Assembly (NCBI GenBank): GCA_008508345.1
Contig: QNGE01000945.1
Coordinates: forward strand, 1 to 64,000
Length of the DNA: 64,000 bases
Source: Paragonimus westermani
Taxonomy: Eukaryota > Platyhelminthes > Trematoda > Plagiorchiida > Troglotrematidae
Direction of reading: 5' to 3'
Shown here: positions 1 to 12,692 of the stretch, one piece after another
Numbering within the stretch: the first letter of the stretch is position 1
Layout: each line of letters opens with the position of its first letter
Program-made: the position numbers and the translations under genes
Notes under the pieces: model-generated
The model's database searches: none
What the model was told of the DNA's origin: nothing
What the model saw: the letters and a program-made list of their open reading frames with translations, nothing else

Positions 1-117
1 AACTGCTCGATATAAAAACCCCGTTTCATGTTATTGTAAATTTGTTACTGACGAGTCCATACGAAATGCTTGCATCTGTCAGTTTTCGTGTTCTAACGAT
101 TTTGTTCGAAAAACATA

Positions 118-480
118 TTGGCTGTTAAGCGTGTCCACCTGGCAGCTGCGAAGTTAGTCACTTACGAGTCTGGTCTTGAAATTCTTCACATGTACCCACT
201 TGAATTCCGAAGGCTTTGCAGTGATTCAGTACTCGCACATTTCTTTAGAGTAGGTCTCGTAGAACAGCTCTTCACTGTAGAGAATAACGACAGCCAGCGA
301 GGACACAACAGGAAGCTTTTCAAGCTCCGTCCTTGGACCTTTCTTAAGCAGCGGTCCTCTTCCTATGAAGCTATTAACCACTGGAACAACCTTCTTTCTG
401 TAGTCATCAGCAGCGATTTCAGAGACCGTTTCGAAGCTCTGCTTGATTCTCATTCATCCAAAATTTTATTATGCGTGTAG
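118..480 (+). pseudogene. CR1-like LINE, reverse transcriptase C-terminal tail
   Basis: A 120-codon open stretch resembles the last part of CR1/jockey-type non-LTR reverse transcriptases, after the polymerase core. The recognisable pattern is RGHNRKLFKLRP, then a basic stretch, then INHWNNLL, then a hydrophobic run with RFEALLDSH. In the family this region reads roughly RGH-x-x-KL, WN-x-LP and F-K-x-x-LD. No polymerase motifs are present, so it is a 5'-truncated fragment, possibly continuing left of the window. It ends at a TAG. No target-site duplication or tail repeat was seen. The family call rests on pattern recognition only. Confidence 0.55.
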
Positions 481-1856
481 TCTTACTCTGTTCTTGATAC
501 TCCCTGTAATCTCCGACAGCGGCGTCACACTCTGTTTTCAAAAATCACTTTTCAGAGCAACAAACGCTCACTGACACTGAGCGAGGAAAGCCAACTGGAT
601 CCGGGAACCTTGGGCTACTGCCTCGAGCCCGTACATCAATTGCTGAGCCGCCAAATTCCAAAGCGATTTCTGAGAAACGTTACTTTCACACGTTCTTGCA
701 ATTCCAGGGATGTCTGCAGATGTACAGTAAAGTTATGGGTGTTACTTAGGTACGTGTGAGAACATTAACGAAAGTGAGTTGCCTCACAGGCTACACATAA
801 CTATCTTGCGAATACCAGATGTTGTGAACGGGGTGGTGAAGGTTTTATGTGATGAACGGCTTCAGTCCTCAGAATGGACGCCAGCACCTCGTTCCAACCA
901 ATGGTTATACTATACGCTGGGGAAAGCCGGAGGTAGTAATTATTCCTTTGTATACATACTTCAAGTATATAATTCGTATCGAATTTCGTAAGCTTTTGTT
1001 CTCAGTAACTTCGTTGGTTCAGCTCCGCGTTTCAGCAGGGAGTGCTGATTGCTTCATTCGTGAGGCATGTCAAACAGATGCAGCGGTTATAAGTGATCAA
1101 TCGTGGGGTACTGTTTCGTCTCGCTCGTAAAGTAGAAAAAATGGACACAACACTTGTAGGCTTTAAGACAAGAGTCACTTTTCGGTGCCTTTCCTTTAGC
1201 AGGTGACTTCGTCAGCATTCCAGCGGACATCAAGCAAGAAAGGACAAGATTACGGCGGTAGCAGCAATGGATGACCATACATGAATTCCACTATATCCAG
1301 AAATCAACTTCGCGCTTTAAAGTAGTTTCATGCTTTCTTTAAATTTTTCATCAATCATTATGGGACTTAACTCACGCCTTTGGAACATTAAGACAAAGGG
1401 AAATCTCACAACAGAATTCAACGGTTTTCCTGAAGGAAACACGCCACAAGGTTACCATAACTTCGTTAATTGGGAATCCACGATTATATCAACGACTACA
1501 CCGATAGTTTTGGCCTACCGGTAGGATGGAGCCATTTCTGGGGAAGATTGACGTGACCGTTCGAATTAAGCGCGCGACAAATGGCTTGCCCGATGAAAGT
1601 TAATTCCAATGTACTACTCAGGCTTGATATCGTTTGCTTGTTGACGGTTGTCCTCGCCCAGTTTGTCTGTTTTCGCTTCCCACTGCTGAGCCTTTGCCGA
1701 CGTGTAATTTAGCTAAGCTTCCGTTTTGTCGTTCCGTCACCACGTGTTGTTATCGTGCTCACATGCGTAGTCGGTATCGGACGATGTAAACTTGGCGGGT
1801 TCACTGTGGGCGTTTCTTGCCGTTTCCTCTCTTTTGGCGTTTTAGTGCTTTTCGTA
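481..1856. other. No gene recognised
   Basis: Only short, unconvincing open frames occur here on either strand. No RNA gene, tandem repeat or conserved protein motif was recognised. It lies between a LINE tail and a dispersed repeat copy and is probably decayed transposon or intergenic sequence. Confidence 0.4.
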
Positions 1857-2042
1857 CATTACCGTCTTTTTAATAAGAACCTCGTCGTAACGGCCGACCT
1901 ATTTTAGATCAGAACCAGTTGTGCAGCAAGCTCAGATTCTGCGGGCGTTCAGTGTAACGCAGACGCGGCTATTCTAAAATAAGTTTAGCGATAGACGTTA
2001 CGGGTAGACTGGGAATAACTCGAAACATCACCAGACCTCCGG
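1857..2042 (+). repeat. Dispersed repeat A, copy 1 (possible LINE 5' region)
   Basis: This stretch aligns by eye along its length with 12497-12692. Shared blocks include CATTA near the start, GCTCAGA, and a closing block with AGACGTT, GCTCGAAA-like and CATCAGAC-TCCGG segments. Copy 2 lies just upstream of a decayed CR1-like LINE on the same strand, so the repeat may be that family's 5' untranslated region or start of ORF1. After this copy no LINE proteins can be followed, so it is probably truncated. Confidence 0.45.
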
Positions 2043-5000
2043 TACTGGCACGGGAGATCTGCTTGCCCGATTATCGACCAGCACTTTTGAACGATACAGT
2101 CTTCTAGCTGTATTTTTGACAACTCTGACTGATCTCACCAGTACAGTGATGGAGGCCAGTACATAACAAGTCCAGCAGACTCCAAAAACAGAATCATATT
2201 GCATACACAGAGAAGGCCTCGGGATATGATGTTCTCGTGCTTGCCTCCTCTGAGATTCACAATAAAAGCAGCGGCAGAAAGGGTTTGTCGAGATGAGTCG
2301 GGAAGGATAGAACATTGTGTGATGGTATGACGTTACTTCGCGATAGGGAAGACAAACCATCAAAACTCTTGGTAGCTCCCTATGGGCGGTTGCGTCGTTC
2401 ACCAAGCACCACGCCTACTTCTCAGTGATATCTTCCAACAGTAGCCTCACCGTCGTGCTACGAACGCCCTAGTGGTTACCAGTTGTGAGTCTGCAGGGAG
2501 CCGTACTGAGCACCGTTCGCCTCCTGTTGGCCTCCTCCACCAGCAACAATTTTCTTACCACTGCAGAGATGAACAATGAATGAGGTGGTGGTTTCGATAC
2601 GGTGTGGCGATAACCACTGATGATCTTCAGCTTCGTTCTGAAGGAAGGTAGTCGGCTTCTCACGGACTATGAGTAAAGGGCGCTGAGGTTTCTTCTATTG
2701 GCACCGCACAAAATGTATGACACTTCCGCATCGGCAACAGACGAAGCAGTAGGAGAGCTAATTAGATTTGGAACGCTGTTGACTGTGAATGATAACTTAC
2801 TCGACATTGATCTTTCTGACATGCCATTTGCGGTGCTGAGTGGCCCAGCTATTTCGCAATTGACTCTGATTGTGCATTTGCGGCAGAATAATCATCCTTT
2901 GAGCCTTAGCCAAGTTATATTGCACAAATCCGGATTATACAATTTGCCTGAGGGACTACCTTGATCAACCCTGTCCAAAGCCTCCCTGAGCTCTGAGAGC
3001 GCAGCTACCGCCCGCAGTTGTGACCGGTCGCGCATGGGTGACCACTTCTGAGGTCTCAAGGCTTCGAGGGTGGTTTTGAAATCGCACGCTATTATGTCCA
3101 TCACGTGTGACGTGCCCGGCAGTAGAACAACCGATCCGAAGTTGCTGGATATTTTCATTTCTTCCTTGTGTCTGACGGGGATTAAATCACGTTTTTTGGT
3201 AGGCCGGAGTAATACAGGTAATACGGGTCTCAAAATAGACGAGCAGGCGACCCTTCCAGCACATCTAGGCGTTATTTCAGAATAATCGGGGGGTGACTCA
3301 TCGGGTCTCGTGAATTATCGGCGCATGAAAGAATAGCTTGTCCTATACGTCGGCCTGAGTGAAAATATAGAAAGGACCCGAGGTGTCGCTATGACTAAAA
3401 ATAATGGTGCAATAGTATGTACCAAGTGGTCTGTTGGAGACAGGTATGTACGGAATGCGTAACGCCTCTTCTACCTCAAAATTCGAGGTAGGGTCATGGG
3501 GATTACTTGAAGGGCAATAAGACGGCTTTCAAATGGGTTAAGAAGGGCTTATGGTTGAATAACCTCTTAAAAAGCCAAAGTAGGCTTTTACAAATGTTTG
3601 ATTGCAGACATGCAACGGCCTGATGCCGTGAACCAAACTGTATAGTCTAATCCAAACCTTGCATTCGATCACCAAACACCACTCTTACAATGCCTTGGGA
3701 ACTCACGCAGCTCTCAAGGCCTCAGGTCGGTGCAGTGTCCGGTCCAAAATCCTGGTCCAGCCTGTGCACATATGCTCAGCTAAGCTTTCTCCAACTTCAC
3801 TCAGTTGACGGCCAACGAGCCGTTTATCATTAGCGCTGCGGTTACCAGTGCACGCGCATTCGCCGAGTGATTATCAGGCGTGTTAACAAACGCGCGTGCT
3901 ATCTTAACACTGAAGAATAACTAAGATCACGGTTGCGTTGGACGGGGCACATTTCAGCAACGCATCAAGCCAACAGGGACAAGGACCCAAGCTACACCAC
4001 AACTCCGCAGCTCCACATCACAGAGTGATCTTGACTATTCAACAGCATGGACACTCCACATATGCCTACGTACCGCTGCTTCTCCCTTTATCGAACCGGA
4101 CGTTGTTTCCATTTTGTAGGTGAGCATCTCAGACTTCAGTCATGTACATGTTGCAATTAGTCAGTGTCAGGCTGCAGCTTTATATATATTACCCGCACCC
4201 TTAACGCAAAGAACTCCTAAGTGGAGTATACCCACACACTGCACTGTATATGACATTTTTACGGCGTGATGCAGTATCTTCCTTGAAAATATGCGCACCC
4301 CCCAATTTCGTAACAGACTTTTGCCCGGCGACTGGAAAAAGAGGCAACAGTCAGTCAGGGGTGCCCTGATTACTTTGATACCATTGGCCCGGCAAATGCC
4401 AAGCAGACGAGTCCTCCACAACCAACACATCAGAGGATCGTGTGGGCGGATGGCGCCTGTATATCCCTTATTCTCTTACCTAGTAATACATATAGTGTCG
4501 CCTACAAAGGCAATTACAGGCCGAGCTGCAGGAGAATTGTGATAGCTCTCACAGCACCCTGAGTTCCGTTTCTACTGCGTTGAGGCTAGCGTTGGACTCA
4601 ATCTGGTTCATTAATCGCTGTTCCTTTCACAGCTGTGCACACTACACCTTGATTGAGGGTTTAGACAAGACTTGTGGGAAGAAAGCGAGATATGAGCTGG
4701 GACGGAAGTAGTTATTGTGGCGTCTAAAGGAGTTACAATGTGCCCTGAATCATCCTGTACCGCGCCACTTCATCCAGACAGTAGTTAAATGGCTCAAAGT
4801 AAGTGTGCACTCATCCGCCGCAACGCAGCTTATCTAAAGTTGCGCAGTCAGCACTGAAACTGAGTGATAGTGACATTACAATATAGGCAGAATCTGGCTG
4901 AGGCACGATGACCTGCGCCCACTGGCGCAACAAATGCGGCAACACCTGTCACATGGAATTTGATTTTTAACACCGTGACCGGTGAAGAAATTCCGTGGCG

Positions 5001-5094
5001 TTTTCTCCACTTCATGAGTTAGTGTGCCCCCAAGTGTTTAACGCAGTACGCATTTTCCAGAGGTAAGTCACCTGGAAGTGTTTGCGTGGAGTAG
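2043..5094. other. No gene recognised
   Basis: Open frames of 60-113 codons occur on both strands, for example 2698-2964 (+) and 2892-3233 (-), but they overlap each other and carry no motif I recognise. No tandem repeats or RNA genes were seen. Confidence 0.35.
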
Positions 5095-5365
5095 GTTTGA
5101 TACTCGGGATCGGGGACCTCGAATGGTCCTAGATATTGTACCTGAATTCAGTCCCCCCACAAAAATGATACGGAGAAGGCCTGGTACGGGTAGCAGAAAG
5201 CAGTTTTTATTCATGAGTTGAGAGGCTGAACTTGTGGATGTGCGAAAGTATTGAAGAAATCACAGTCTGTCATTGGCTGATTGTACTAGCACATGCAAAG
5301 TCACAAGCTGTATGGTTATTGGTGCAATATGGAACAAACAACTTGACGAATAATAGAAGGTACAA
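5095..5365 (+). repeat. Dispersed repeat B, copy 1
   Basis: About 270 bp align with 41684-41955 in the same orientation. The best block is CAGTCTGTCATTGGCTGAT, followed by GTCACAA-CTGTATG and then GTGCAATATGGAACAAACAA in both copies. Flanking sequence diverges on both sides. Short open frames read through both copies with a shared TVCHWLIVL segment, but there is no recognisable protein, so it is best treated as an unclassified interspersed element. Confidence 0.65.
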
Positions 5366-8300
5366 CACTGAGACCGTTCTAAGGCCAGCAACAGGCAGGT
5401 GCAGAAATTTCGAATTTGGCATCCCCGCATATAATTTCACCTCAGTTTTGCAGCTCAGTCAAACATGTCTGCTCCTGCACATTGTTTAACAGTATTGGAG
5501 ATTACTGCGTAGTCTGTTAGCCTATATTTGACGGGCCTTACGGGGGCCGAACTTCTTCTGTTCAGTTTCATTAACCGAGCTGACTTGTGAGATAAATGTT
5601 GGAATTCATTCTGCAATATTCATCCATCTTTCAGCGGCTGACATGTGCACTTGGGGGTGGAATTTTACCTTGGAAACTGGCTGCCACAGTTGAGTAATTT
5701 ATCCGTTTGTTCTATGCACTTAACCGATTACCCACTTTTACCGTAGAATCTTCGGTCAAACCTTGTTTCGAACTTGGTGATCATTTGAAAACAGTACGAT
5801 TATGACACTGTTCGACCTAGAGTTTTGTTGAACAACCCCGCTAAATTCGCAAAAAATTGCTGAAAGGTTCAAACCTTTAACAGATACGACGGAGTGGAAG
5901 CAAATCCGGAGGTCTGATGCAGCTGTCATTCGGTCTAACTCTTACGAGCATTGGCTCTTGTGAGCTGAGGCTGGTAATGGAAGTAGCGTCACCACTCCGT
6001 CAGTCTTCACCACTGGTATGTTGGAAAGAAATACTTGATCGTTAACTTGGTAACAGAGGTGGCTCAACAGCAAGCCAAGGGATAAGTGGTAGCAGCTGAA
6101 TATTTTGACAAGTCTCCACTTGGGTCATGGAAAATAGTGGCTGCACTATTTTGAGATTGCTGAGCTTCGACTGATGTTGAAAGGTGGCTCTACGTTTTGC
6201 TGTCCGCCCTAAATGAACTGCATTATTCATTTTTGTTCTTAAATCAGCTACTGTTACCGTTTCCCTTACCCTTATTCACCGAGCCCTGTAAACTTCTAAA
6301 TGCTGAGATTAGAAGTTTCTGTTTCATATATTTTCTTGAGCAACCTATAATTCCCGTCGTTTCTCGGTGCACGAACAGTCGTTTTGCTCTGACCCAACCA
6401 ATGGCCATTTGGTTGAGTTGGATAAACCCCGCTTTATCGTCCACCATTGTTGAGCGATGCCTGGTTGTCGATTTGTTATACTTGCAAGTTCTTCGTTTTA
6501 TTTCTGTGGATATTCGCCTTTGGGGTGAGAGACTTAAGTTTCTTGGACGTTAATTCAACTAGTACCGTATTAAATCCTGTTATTACGAGCGCACCCTTGT
6601 TAACCGTTTCAAAGGCCGATTATTTCTGTCGTTGAATATTGAGAATGACATTCACTGGACCACCAGATTACGCGCAATTCGGTGTGGACTTGAATTGTTA
6701 GCGAACGATTCATTGCCAGTGACTGCTCTTGGTCGAGCCACAGGTCTTACAACGCTGCGCGTCAAGGGGCGTTTGGCAGATTGTCAGAACCAGGTTTGTT
6801 CTGCTGTCTGTAAGCCTGAAGTTCATCGAGAATATATCGCGGTAACATAAGCCCTCTACATTCGACAAGTTCCACTGATTGTTCAAGGGCCAGATAATTC
6901 ATTTTGACTTCTTTCTGGGAAGTACCACTTATTCACGAGGCAAGTTAACCATAACATTGAAACGTCGCTGACATATTGTGACTTTCGGGTGCTCTTCTTC
7001 TCTGAAGGAAAAGCACCCGGATCAACTGAGGAATATGCATTGTTTCCGCCACTAATAGCGCACTGGAATACGACAGAGGCGTTACCAGACTTCCGTGCAC
7101 AGTCCTATCATGCCTCTAGGTCTTGAACAGTTGAGCCGTTGAGGGAAGTTTGACGTGTTCCAAACACAACCGATGACTTCACGCGGCTTTTGTTTGCATG
7201 AAAAACTGCAGTACTGCTCACTGACCGATAAACTAGGGGGCTTGTTTGAATTTTTTGACTACATTGAAGAGGGCTTTGAAGGAACTCCTCCGTAACTTGC
7301 GATTAGAATGAGCCGAGAAAATAGACAAGCAAAACTCATTAGAGTTTGAAACTCACCAAATTCATCGCGAGATACGCGAGGGTGATGCGACTCAGATATT
7401 GACTCACTACTCGGGGAAGGCATGATGTTCGTAATAATACCTGTCTAAAGGGTCACGAAAGAGACCGGTGAAGACTTTGAGTTCCGTCACCACGATTCGT
7501 TGTCTTGTGACTTGACAGTTGTGCAGACTCGACCATACTCACGAAATTTGCCACCAGTTCATCAGATCTGACGCACTTAGTACAATGTTCAGTGTACGAG
7601 GATGGGACGCTTGTTTTGTGCGCCTTAATACGTTCTATTGGGCTTCAGGCTGTCACACGGAAACTAAGTATTGTGAAGCAAGCCGCCGTGTTTGGCATAA
7701 CCGTCAGCTGCAAAACACATTCGGCCAGAAGACGCGAGAGCCCTTGTCCAAAAGAAGTGGTGCCCGCACCACAGTACAAAATGTCAAAAGGCCGGATGGC
7801 TCCGGCGATTGCTGAAACTCCCACAGGTTGTTCCAGCAGCCGCGCTTTCCTTAATGGCCGTTTGGACACCTCTGTCTAACAAGTTTCGGCGAGAAACCTA
7901 GTACTCATGCAATGCGGTCTTGTCTCACTACCGCGACACTCAATGGCGCACTCAACGCTATGTGTGTCAAAGCAAGGGTGAAGTTATTGTCGCTCGACAT
8001 AGATGAAACTGTTGGGGTTAACGAGGCCCACACTACAAAATGTATGCCGTTTGGAAATGATGCTCCCTCGCGAGATATGAGTGAGCAGCATCACCACTCA
8101 AGGGAGACCGACTGAGGAGAGGGTGATGGATGATAGATTGAGGCACCGTTTGGATGTGATTATTCAGAAGCTGGCTGGGTACTCGACCAAAGAGTCAGCG
8201 CGGGGAAACAGCCCTATGTGGTGGAAACTCTGCTCATCTGGACAAATTATGATCCACCCAATTGGGCGGCCATATCTCGCCCATCTGTGAACCGGTTTGC

Positions 8301-9249
8301 AGCACGCGTCCTTCTTTGTGGAACAACTCAAATCCACGCACAACCAGGAGCTTGAATATACGGCAAAAGTTCGGGGACCTCATTCGTAAGTTTGGTCAGC
8401 CCCAATAAAATTTGAGGATCCTTCTTGTTCGGTTGAGGGTCATTTCGAAATCCTAATAAGTTGAGGAGCTATGGAGATTTTTCCTAACTGTCAAACAACT
8501 AATGACTTTGAAACGCCTGAGCATCCCATGGAACGGCATGTTGCGTGGTGAAGAACTGCAGATGAGCGATGCCACCTTAGTGAGTCATCACATTGCTGAA
8601 GAGTACATCGAACAGGTATACACAAATTTTCGGCCTGATCAGTGAGTCAACAAGTGATATATACCACCCCACTGTATGGTAAACTTCGCGTGGTATCCGA
8701 CTGCGCTGGGTAACATCGTGGAACATCTCTGGGTCATCAAATATTATAGGGATCAAACTTCGTATTTCGACTCGCAGATTTGTTGCTAAGGCTAAGGACT
8801 TATTTACTAGCCAATACAACAGATACTGAGAAGGAGTTTCAACATGTTCGTGTGTCCAAAACAGACCTTGACACCATGAGGATATCTTGATGACTCCAGA
8901 GTTATTTCAAAAGCAGACCCACTGGATATCCGACGGTGATACGTTCAGTTGTTGGCCACGTTTCCCCCCTTTCTGCAAACTTTCCTCGTGGATATCAGCG
9001 GGTGCACTCTGGCATAATTTTCCCGCTTTTGTATTGAGCTTTGAAATATACGTTAGTTCTGGTCCACGGTGTCCAGGCCAGAAAGAAGTTAACCTAGTCG
9101 GGTTCTCAGGCCGTTAAAATCTGCCTACTTAAAGTTTCGAATTGTGGACCTTTTTGCTGGTTGTTGTAACCAGTAGCAGATAAGATCAAAGGTTGGCACA
9201 GAGTGAACACTGTTTCGAAGTGGCTGCGTAATGGTCACTCCGTCTACCA
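5366..9249. other. No gene recognised; likely decayed transposon sequence
   Basis: Many short open frames occur on both strands, for example 6197-6553 (+), 7592-7879 (+), 7645-7869 (-) and 8577-8819 (-). None carries a motif that can be defended. Because a LINE endonuclease lies on the - strand just to the right, the segment from about 7.5 to 9.2 kb could be its decayed reverse-transcriptase part, but I could not find the polymerase motifs. Confidence 0.35.
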
Positions 9250-9610
9250 CCTAACTCTCGTTAGTGATGCACAAGTCGAGCAGGGTGGGAATCCGACCAA
9301 AACGATACCGCGTCGGGACGCTGACATGCTGTGTCCACGTCTTGCATCGTACCAACGTCGACAAGGAAGTCCAGAGTCTGCTTCCACAGTCCTGGGGGAA
9401 AACTGATGCCCAGTTTACCTTGGGTGCACTAAAGTCACCCATAATAAGTAGATGAGTAGGGCGTAATCCTAGGAAGTTGTTAAGGCTTACAAGAAGGGTA
9501 TTGACATTGGAGACGTCGGGTGAGGGAGAACGATATATAAATCCCCTCTAGAAGTGAGTCTTGGCCACTCAGTGCTAGTGGGAGCCAGAGGGCTTCAAAT
9601 TCACCAGAGT
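9250..9610 (-). pseudogene. CR1-like LINE endonuclease fragment
   Basis: Read on the - strand, this contains the C-terminal half of an apurinic-type endonuclease of CR1-like non-LTR elements. In order: an EFEALWLPLAL and SLLEGIYISF segment (family pattern: E-x-x-W followed by LLLG-x-IY), then GDFSAPKVNWAS (family GDFNAP-x-x-W), then a PTRYR block, then LLDLCITN (family LLDLV-I-T). The catalytic Asp and Asn region (GDFNAP) has Asn changed to Ser. A frame break lies between the first block and the GDFS open frame at 9442-9251. The matching reverse transcriptase to its left was not recognised. Confidence 0.65.
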
Positions 9611-12496
9611 ACTGAAAGCCACCAATAACCGTGAGTGTCGAGAGAGGATGCTAGAGAAAAACCGCAGAACACTCATTCACATTCGGGCGGTGTTAGCCCG
9701 AAAAACTGAATAACTATAGCCACTCAGTTCACTTTTACTGATATCACCGGTAAGCTATGTCTCCGTGATATCGAACATGTGGGGTTGAGTGTCATGAATA
9801 ATTTGTCTGACTTCTGGCAATTTATTGAGCAGACTCAGACAGTTCGTGCAGATACACTTGAAAGCTACCCCCTCGTTTGATTTCGCGAGAAAAGAGATAG
9901 GAGCGTGCAAGTAATAGCCTGGGAAAGCAGGCCTAGGAGTGAAGAGGGTGATGGAGTTGGACTCCGTCTGCTCTTCCCAGTTGTTTTGACAGGCCTCCTT
10001 CGAAGCTATGGGCGCGTTATCACCGCCTGTGCGTACGTCAGCAACCCTACAGGAAGTTTTACCAGCATTCTTGGTGTCGCAGCTCGCGACCCCTGCACCC
10101 CTGTCAAATTCCGCTTTCTGGGAGGGTGTTTGAATGTTTTAATCCACGGAAATTTGACCTCGCCTTCTGCTGGGAGTGCGCTTTGAAAGACGATGGTGCT
10201 CGCGGTGCTAAAGGGTTACTGGTAGAATTGCCTATTGAGGTGTGCCAAATTACTGCTTTCTGAGTATCAGGGGCGGTCCCAGCAGGCTTCTTCGGTTTCG
10301 AATTCTTGTGAGAGAGAATCTCCTGCGAAACCGTTCGGTGGGTTTTGGGATAGGTAACTATGAAGACGGTTTTTGCGGGTCTTCAGTGCCATAAATGCCC
10401 TTGCCTGTGCTTGGGGCGCCGGTCGTTGGTGCGACCATGCAGACGGCGTCTCTGCCCCTCACAACAGGCACAGGGGTCTGAGATGATACTTCGAAAAGAG
10501 AAACTACGAATTTAGTCTCCAGTTGCAGCTTCTGGTCTGCTATGATCTGTGACTTTGTCTTAGTCGGCTGTTCGCGTCTCACCTTCTCTTGCTGAGTGCG
10601 ATCGAAAGACACGCTTTTCAGATGGGCGTTGACGACTTCAGATCCACCGTTTTTTACTTGACGGCCTCGCTGCTGATCATGGCTGTCAATGTTGCCGAGA
10701 GGTTGGGCGACATTTTGGTTTTCTTAGCGCAGGGGTTGCTTGCGAGCACCAGGATTGTGAAGTCCGGGTGAATGAAGTCGTTAAGACTGGTTTCGCTAGT
10801 TCGGTTAGAGACTTCGTCGGAAAGCGACCACCCGAAACAACTGTCTTTCTCCTGAAAGCTTTCTCTTTCATTTTTATTGCTGCTTCCCGTATGTGCGCAG
10901 TAGACGGGGTAAGCGCCTGCTTGGACGTTGCAACACCAGCGATGGCAGGCGCTATATATTCATTCAGAGACCGCAGTTCCAACTACATTTCGGACAGAGT
11001 CTGTTAAAAATTCTCTATCTTAATCCCCATGGAAGAAATGGAAGCTGGAATATAATCCTCATCCTAAATATACAATAATACCATCAGTTACCGATATAAA
11101 GAATGATTTCTGCACTATCGCACACACATATATACATTATTTCTGCATTCGTATATCAACAAACAACAACCGTCACACAAAAACGACCGAATTAACACCA
11201 GTCACCGAATTTCGAAAATACCATACGACAAGGTCACTCTCGATCACCGGCCAGTTAAAACAAACGGATATAAGTTAAAAACGCGGATTTCGGCCGCTCT
11301 AACCTCTACGCCAGATGCCGAGGTAAGAAAGCAGAATGTGATGGATTAATCTATCAACACTTGATCACTGAAGAACTCACGGTCTGCAACTGGCATTCTT
11401 GCGAGGAAGGCTGGCAAATCCCACCAAGATTTCCGGTTTAGCAAGAAGGGCGATGATCAAGAAGAGAATATCAGGAATATCCGGCACACAGCAGTCGTCA
11501 AACACTCAGCACGGTTGGCTGTTCAACACCACATACCTGCGTTATTGACATATCTTCCCTCCCTTCTGTACTCTTCCTGTTCTGTGAGTAAACCCAACCC
11601 ATTAAGGCGGATTCATGTTGGATTAACTTGAGGCGGGGTTGGCATACAAATACTACTCGTTTCACCGCACCAGGAGCCAGTGAGTAGGTAAATTTTCATT
11701 CCGTTCTTGATATCTGGAGTAATTCCCAAAGAACGCGCATCGGGTCTCAAACCAGGTGAACCTGAGGGACCCGGGCGATTTAGATCCTCGGCCTGAGTTA
11801 GAGATGGGGAAGGGAGTCAACTATTGAATTAGCACTTCCAAAGATCAAGTTAGTAGAATTCGACAACTTTCCCACATGGATTGATCAACGGCTGCCCCCG
11901 AAGGAATTGAGCTCCACTCCGTTGGGACAGCATTGGTTAGACTGGAGGTCTCAAGTGAGTGAAGCAGGATGAGTTTGGTCATAATGTTATAAATCCGGGA
12001 AGAAGGCTGGCATGCTCGAAGTCGTCGATCACCGTTGAATTAGCTACTTGCGTGAGTGCCTGATGATTGTTATGTATTAATAGAACGTTGGTGGCCACGT
12101 TCCATGTCCCATCCATTATCTTCTCGTTGGTTCGTCTCCTTACGTTGGAACTGTATACTAATTACGAAACTTTCTCACAATCTGACACTACCACTCAAGT
12201 TACGTGCCTGACAATCAATTTCTCCCGTGAATGTTGACTGTGATGTATTATCAAACATTGATACCGTTTGTTTGTAGAAACTTGTTTAAGCGTAGTTTTT
12301 CTTCCCTGCTTTTCATTGCTGGACCTTTGTTTATATGTACCCTGGTTTCATTTTCCCTTGACCGCTTCATCATTACTTGACTGTTGCATTTGGTCACATT
12401 TGCGCAAACCGTTAGTCTCGGAACTTGTGTATTTTGTGGATTCAATATCGAGATTTGTTGTCTTCCACTCTTCGGTTTATCATATTGTTTTTTAAC
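9611..12496. other. No gene recognised; possible ORF1 remains of the - strand LINE
   Basis: On the - strand, upstream of the endonuclease, there are two lysine/arginine/glutamine-rich open frames (10612-10358 and 10982-10686). By position they could be remains of the LINE's first open frame, but no zinc finger or other diagnostic motif was seen. The stretch 11000-12240 is AT-rich with no meaningful open frame. Confidence 0.3.
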
Positions 12497-12692
12497 ATTA
12501 GCACCTTATTATTAAGGAACTCGCCAATTCGACCGCCTTCCTTTTGGATCCGAATTAGTTGCTCGACGGGCTCAGAATTTATGGCCGCTCGTTACTTACA
12601 GACGTGACTATCGTGAATCCAGTATATCGGTAGACGTTGCGAGAACACTAAGCATTGCTCGAAAAACCATCAGACGTCCGGGATCAATAGTC
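12497..12692 (+). repeat. Dispersed repeat A, copy 2
   Basis: This aligns with 1857-2042 in the same orientation. It sits directly upstream of the decayed CR1-like LINE that shows polymerase motifs from 14.26 kb, in the position expected for that element's 5' region. Confidence 0.45.

Noticed and set aside
2892..3233. 113-codon open frame on the - strand as a gene
   Set aside because: No known motif, no conserved partner in the window, and an overlapping + strand frame of similar quality.
7500..8820. Reverse transcriptase of the - strand CR1 relic
   Set aside because: Position is right relative to the endonuclease at 9.25-9.6 kb, but no YLDF, GSVLGP or ADD-like block could be read on the - strand.
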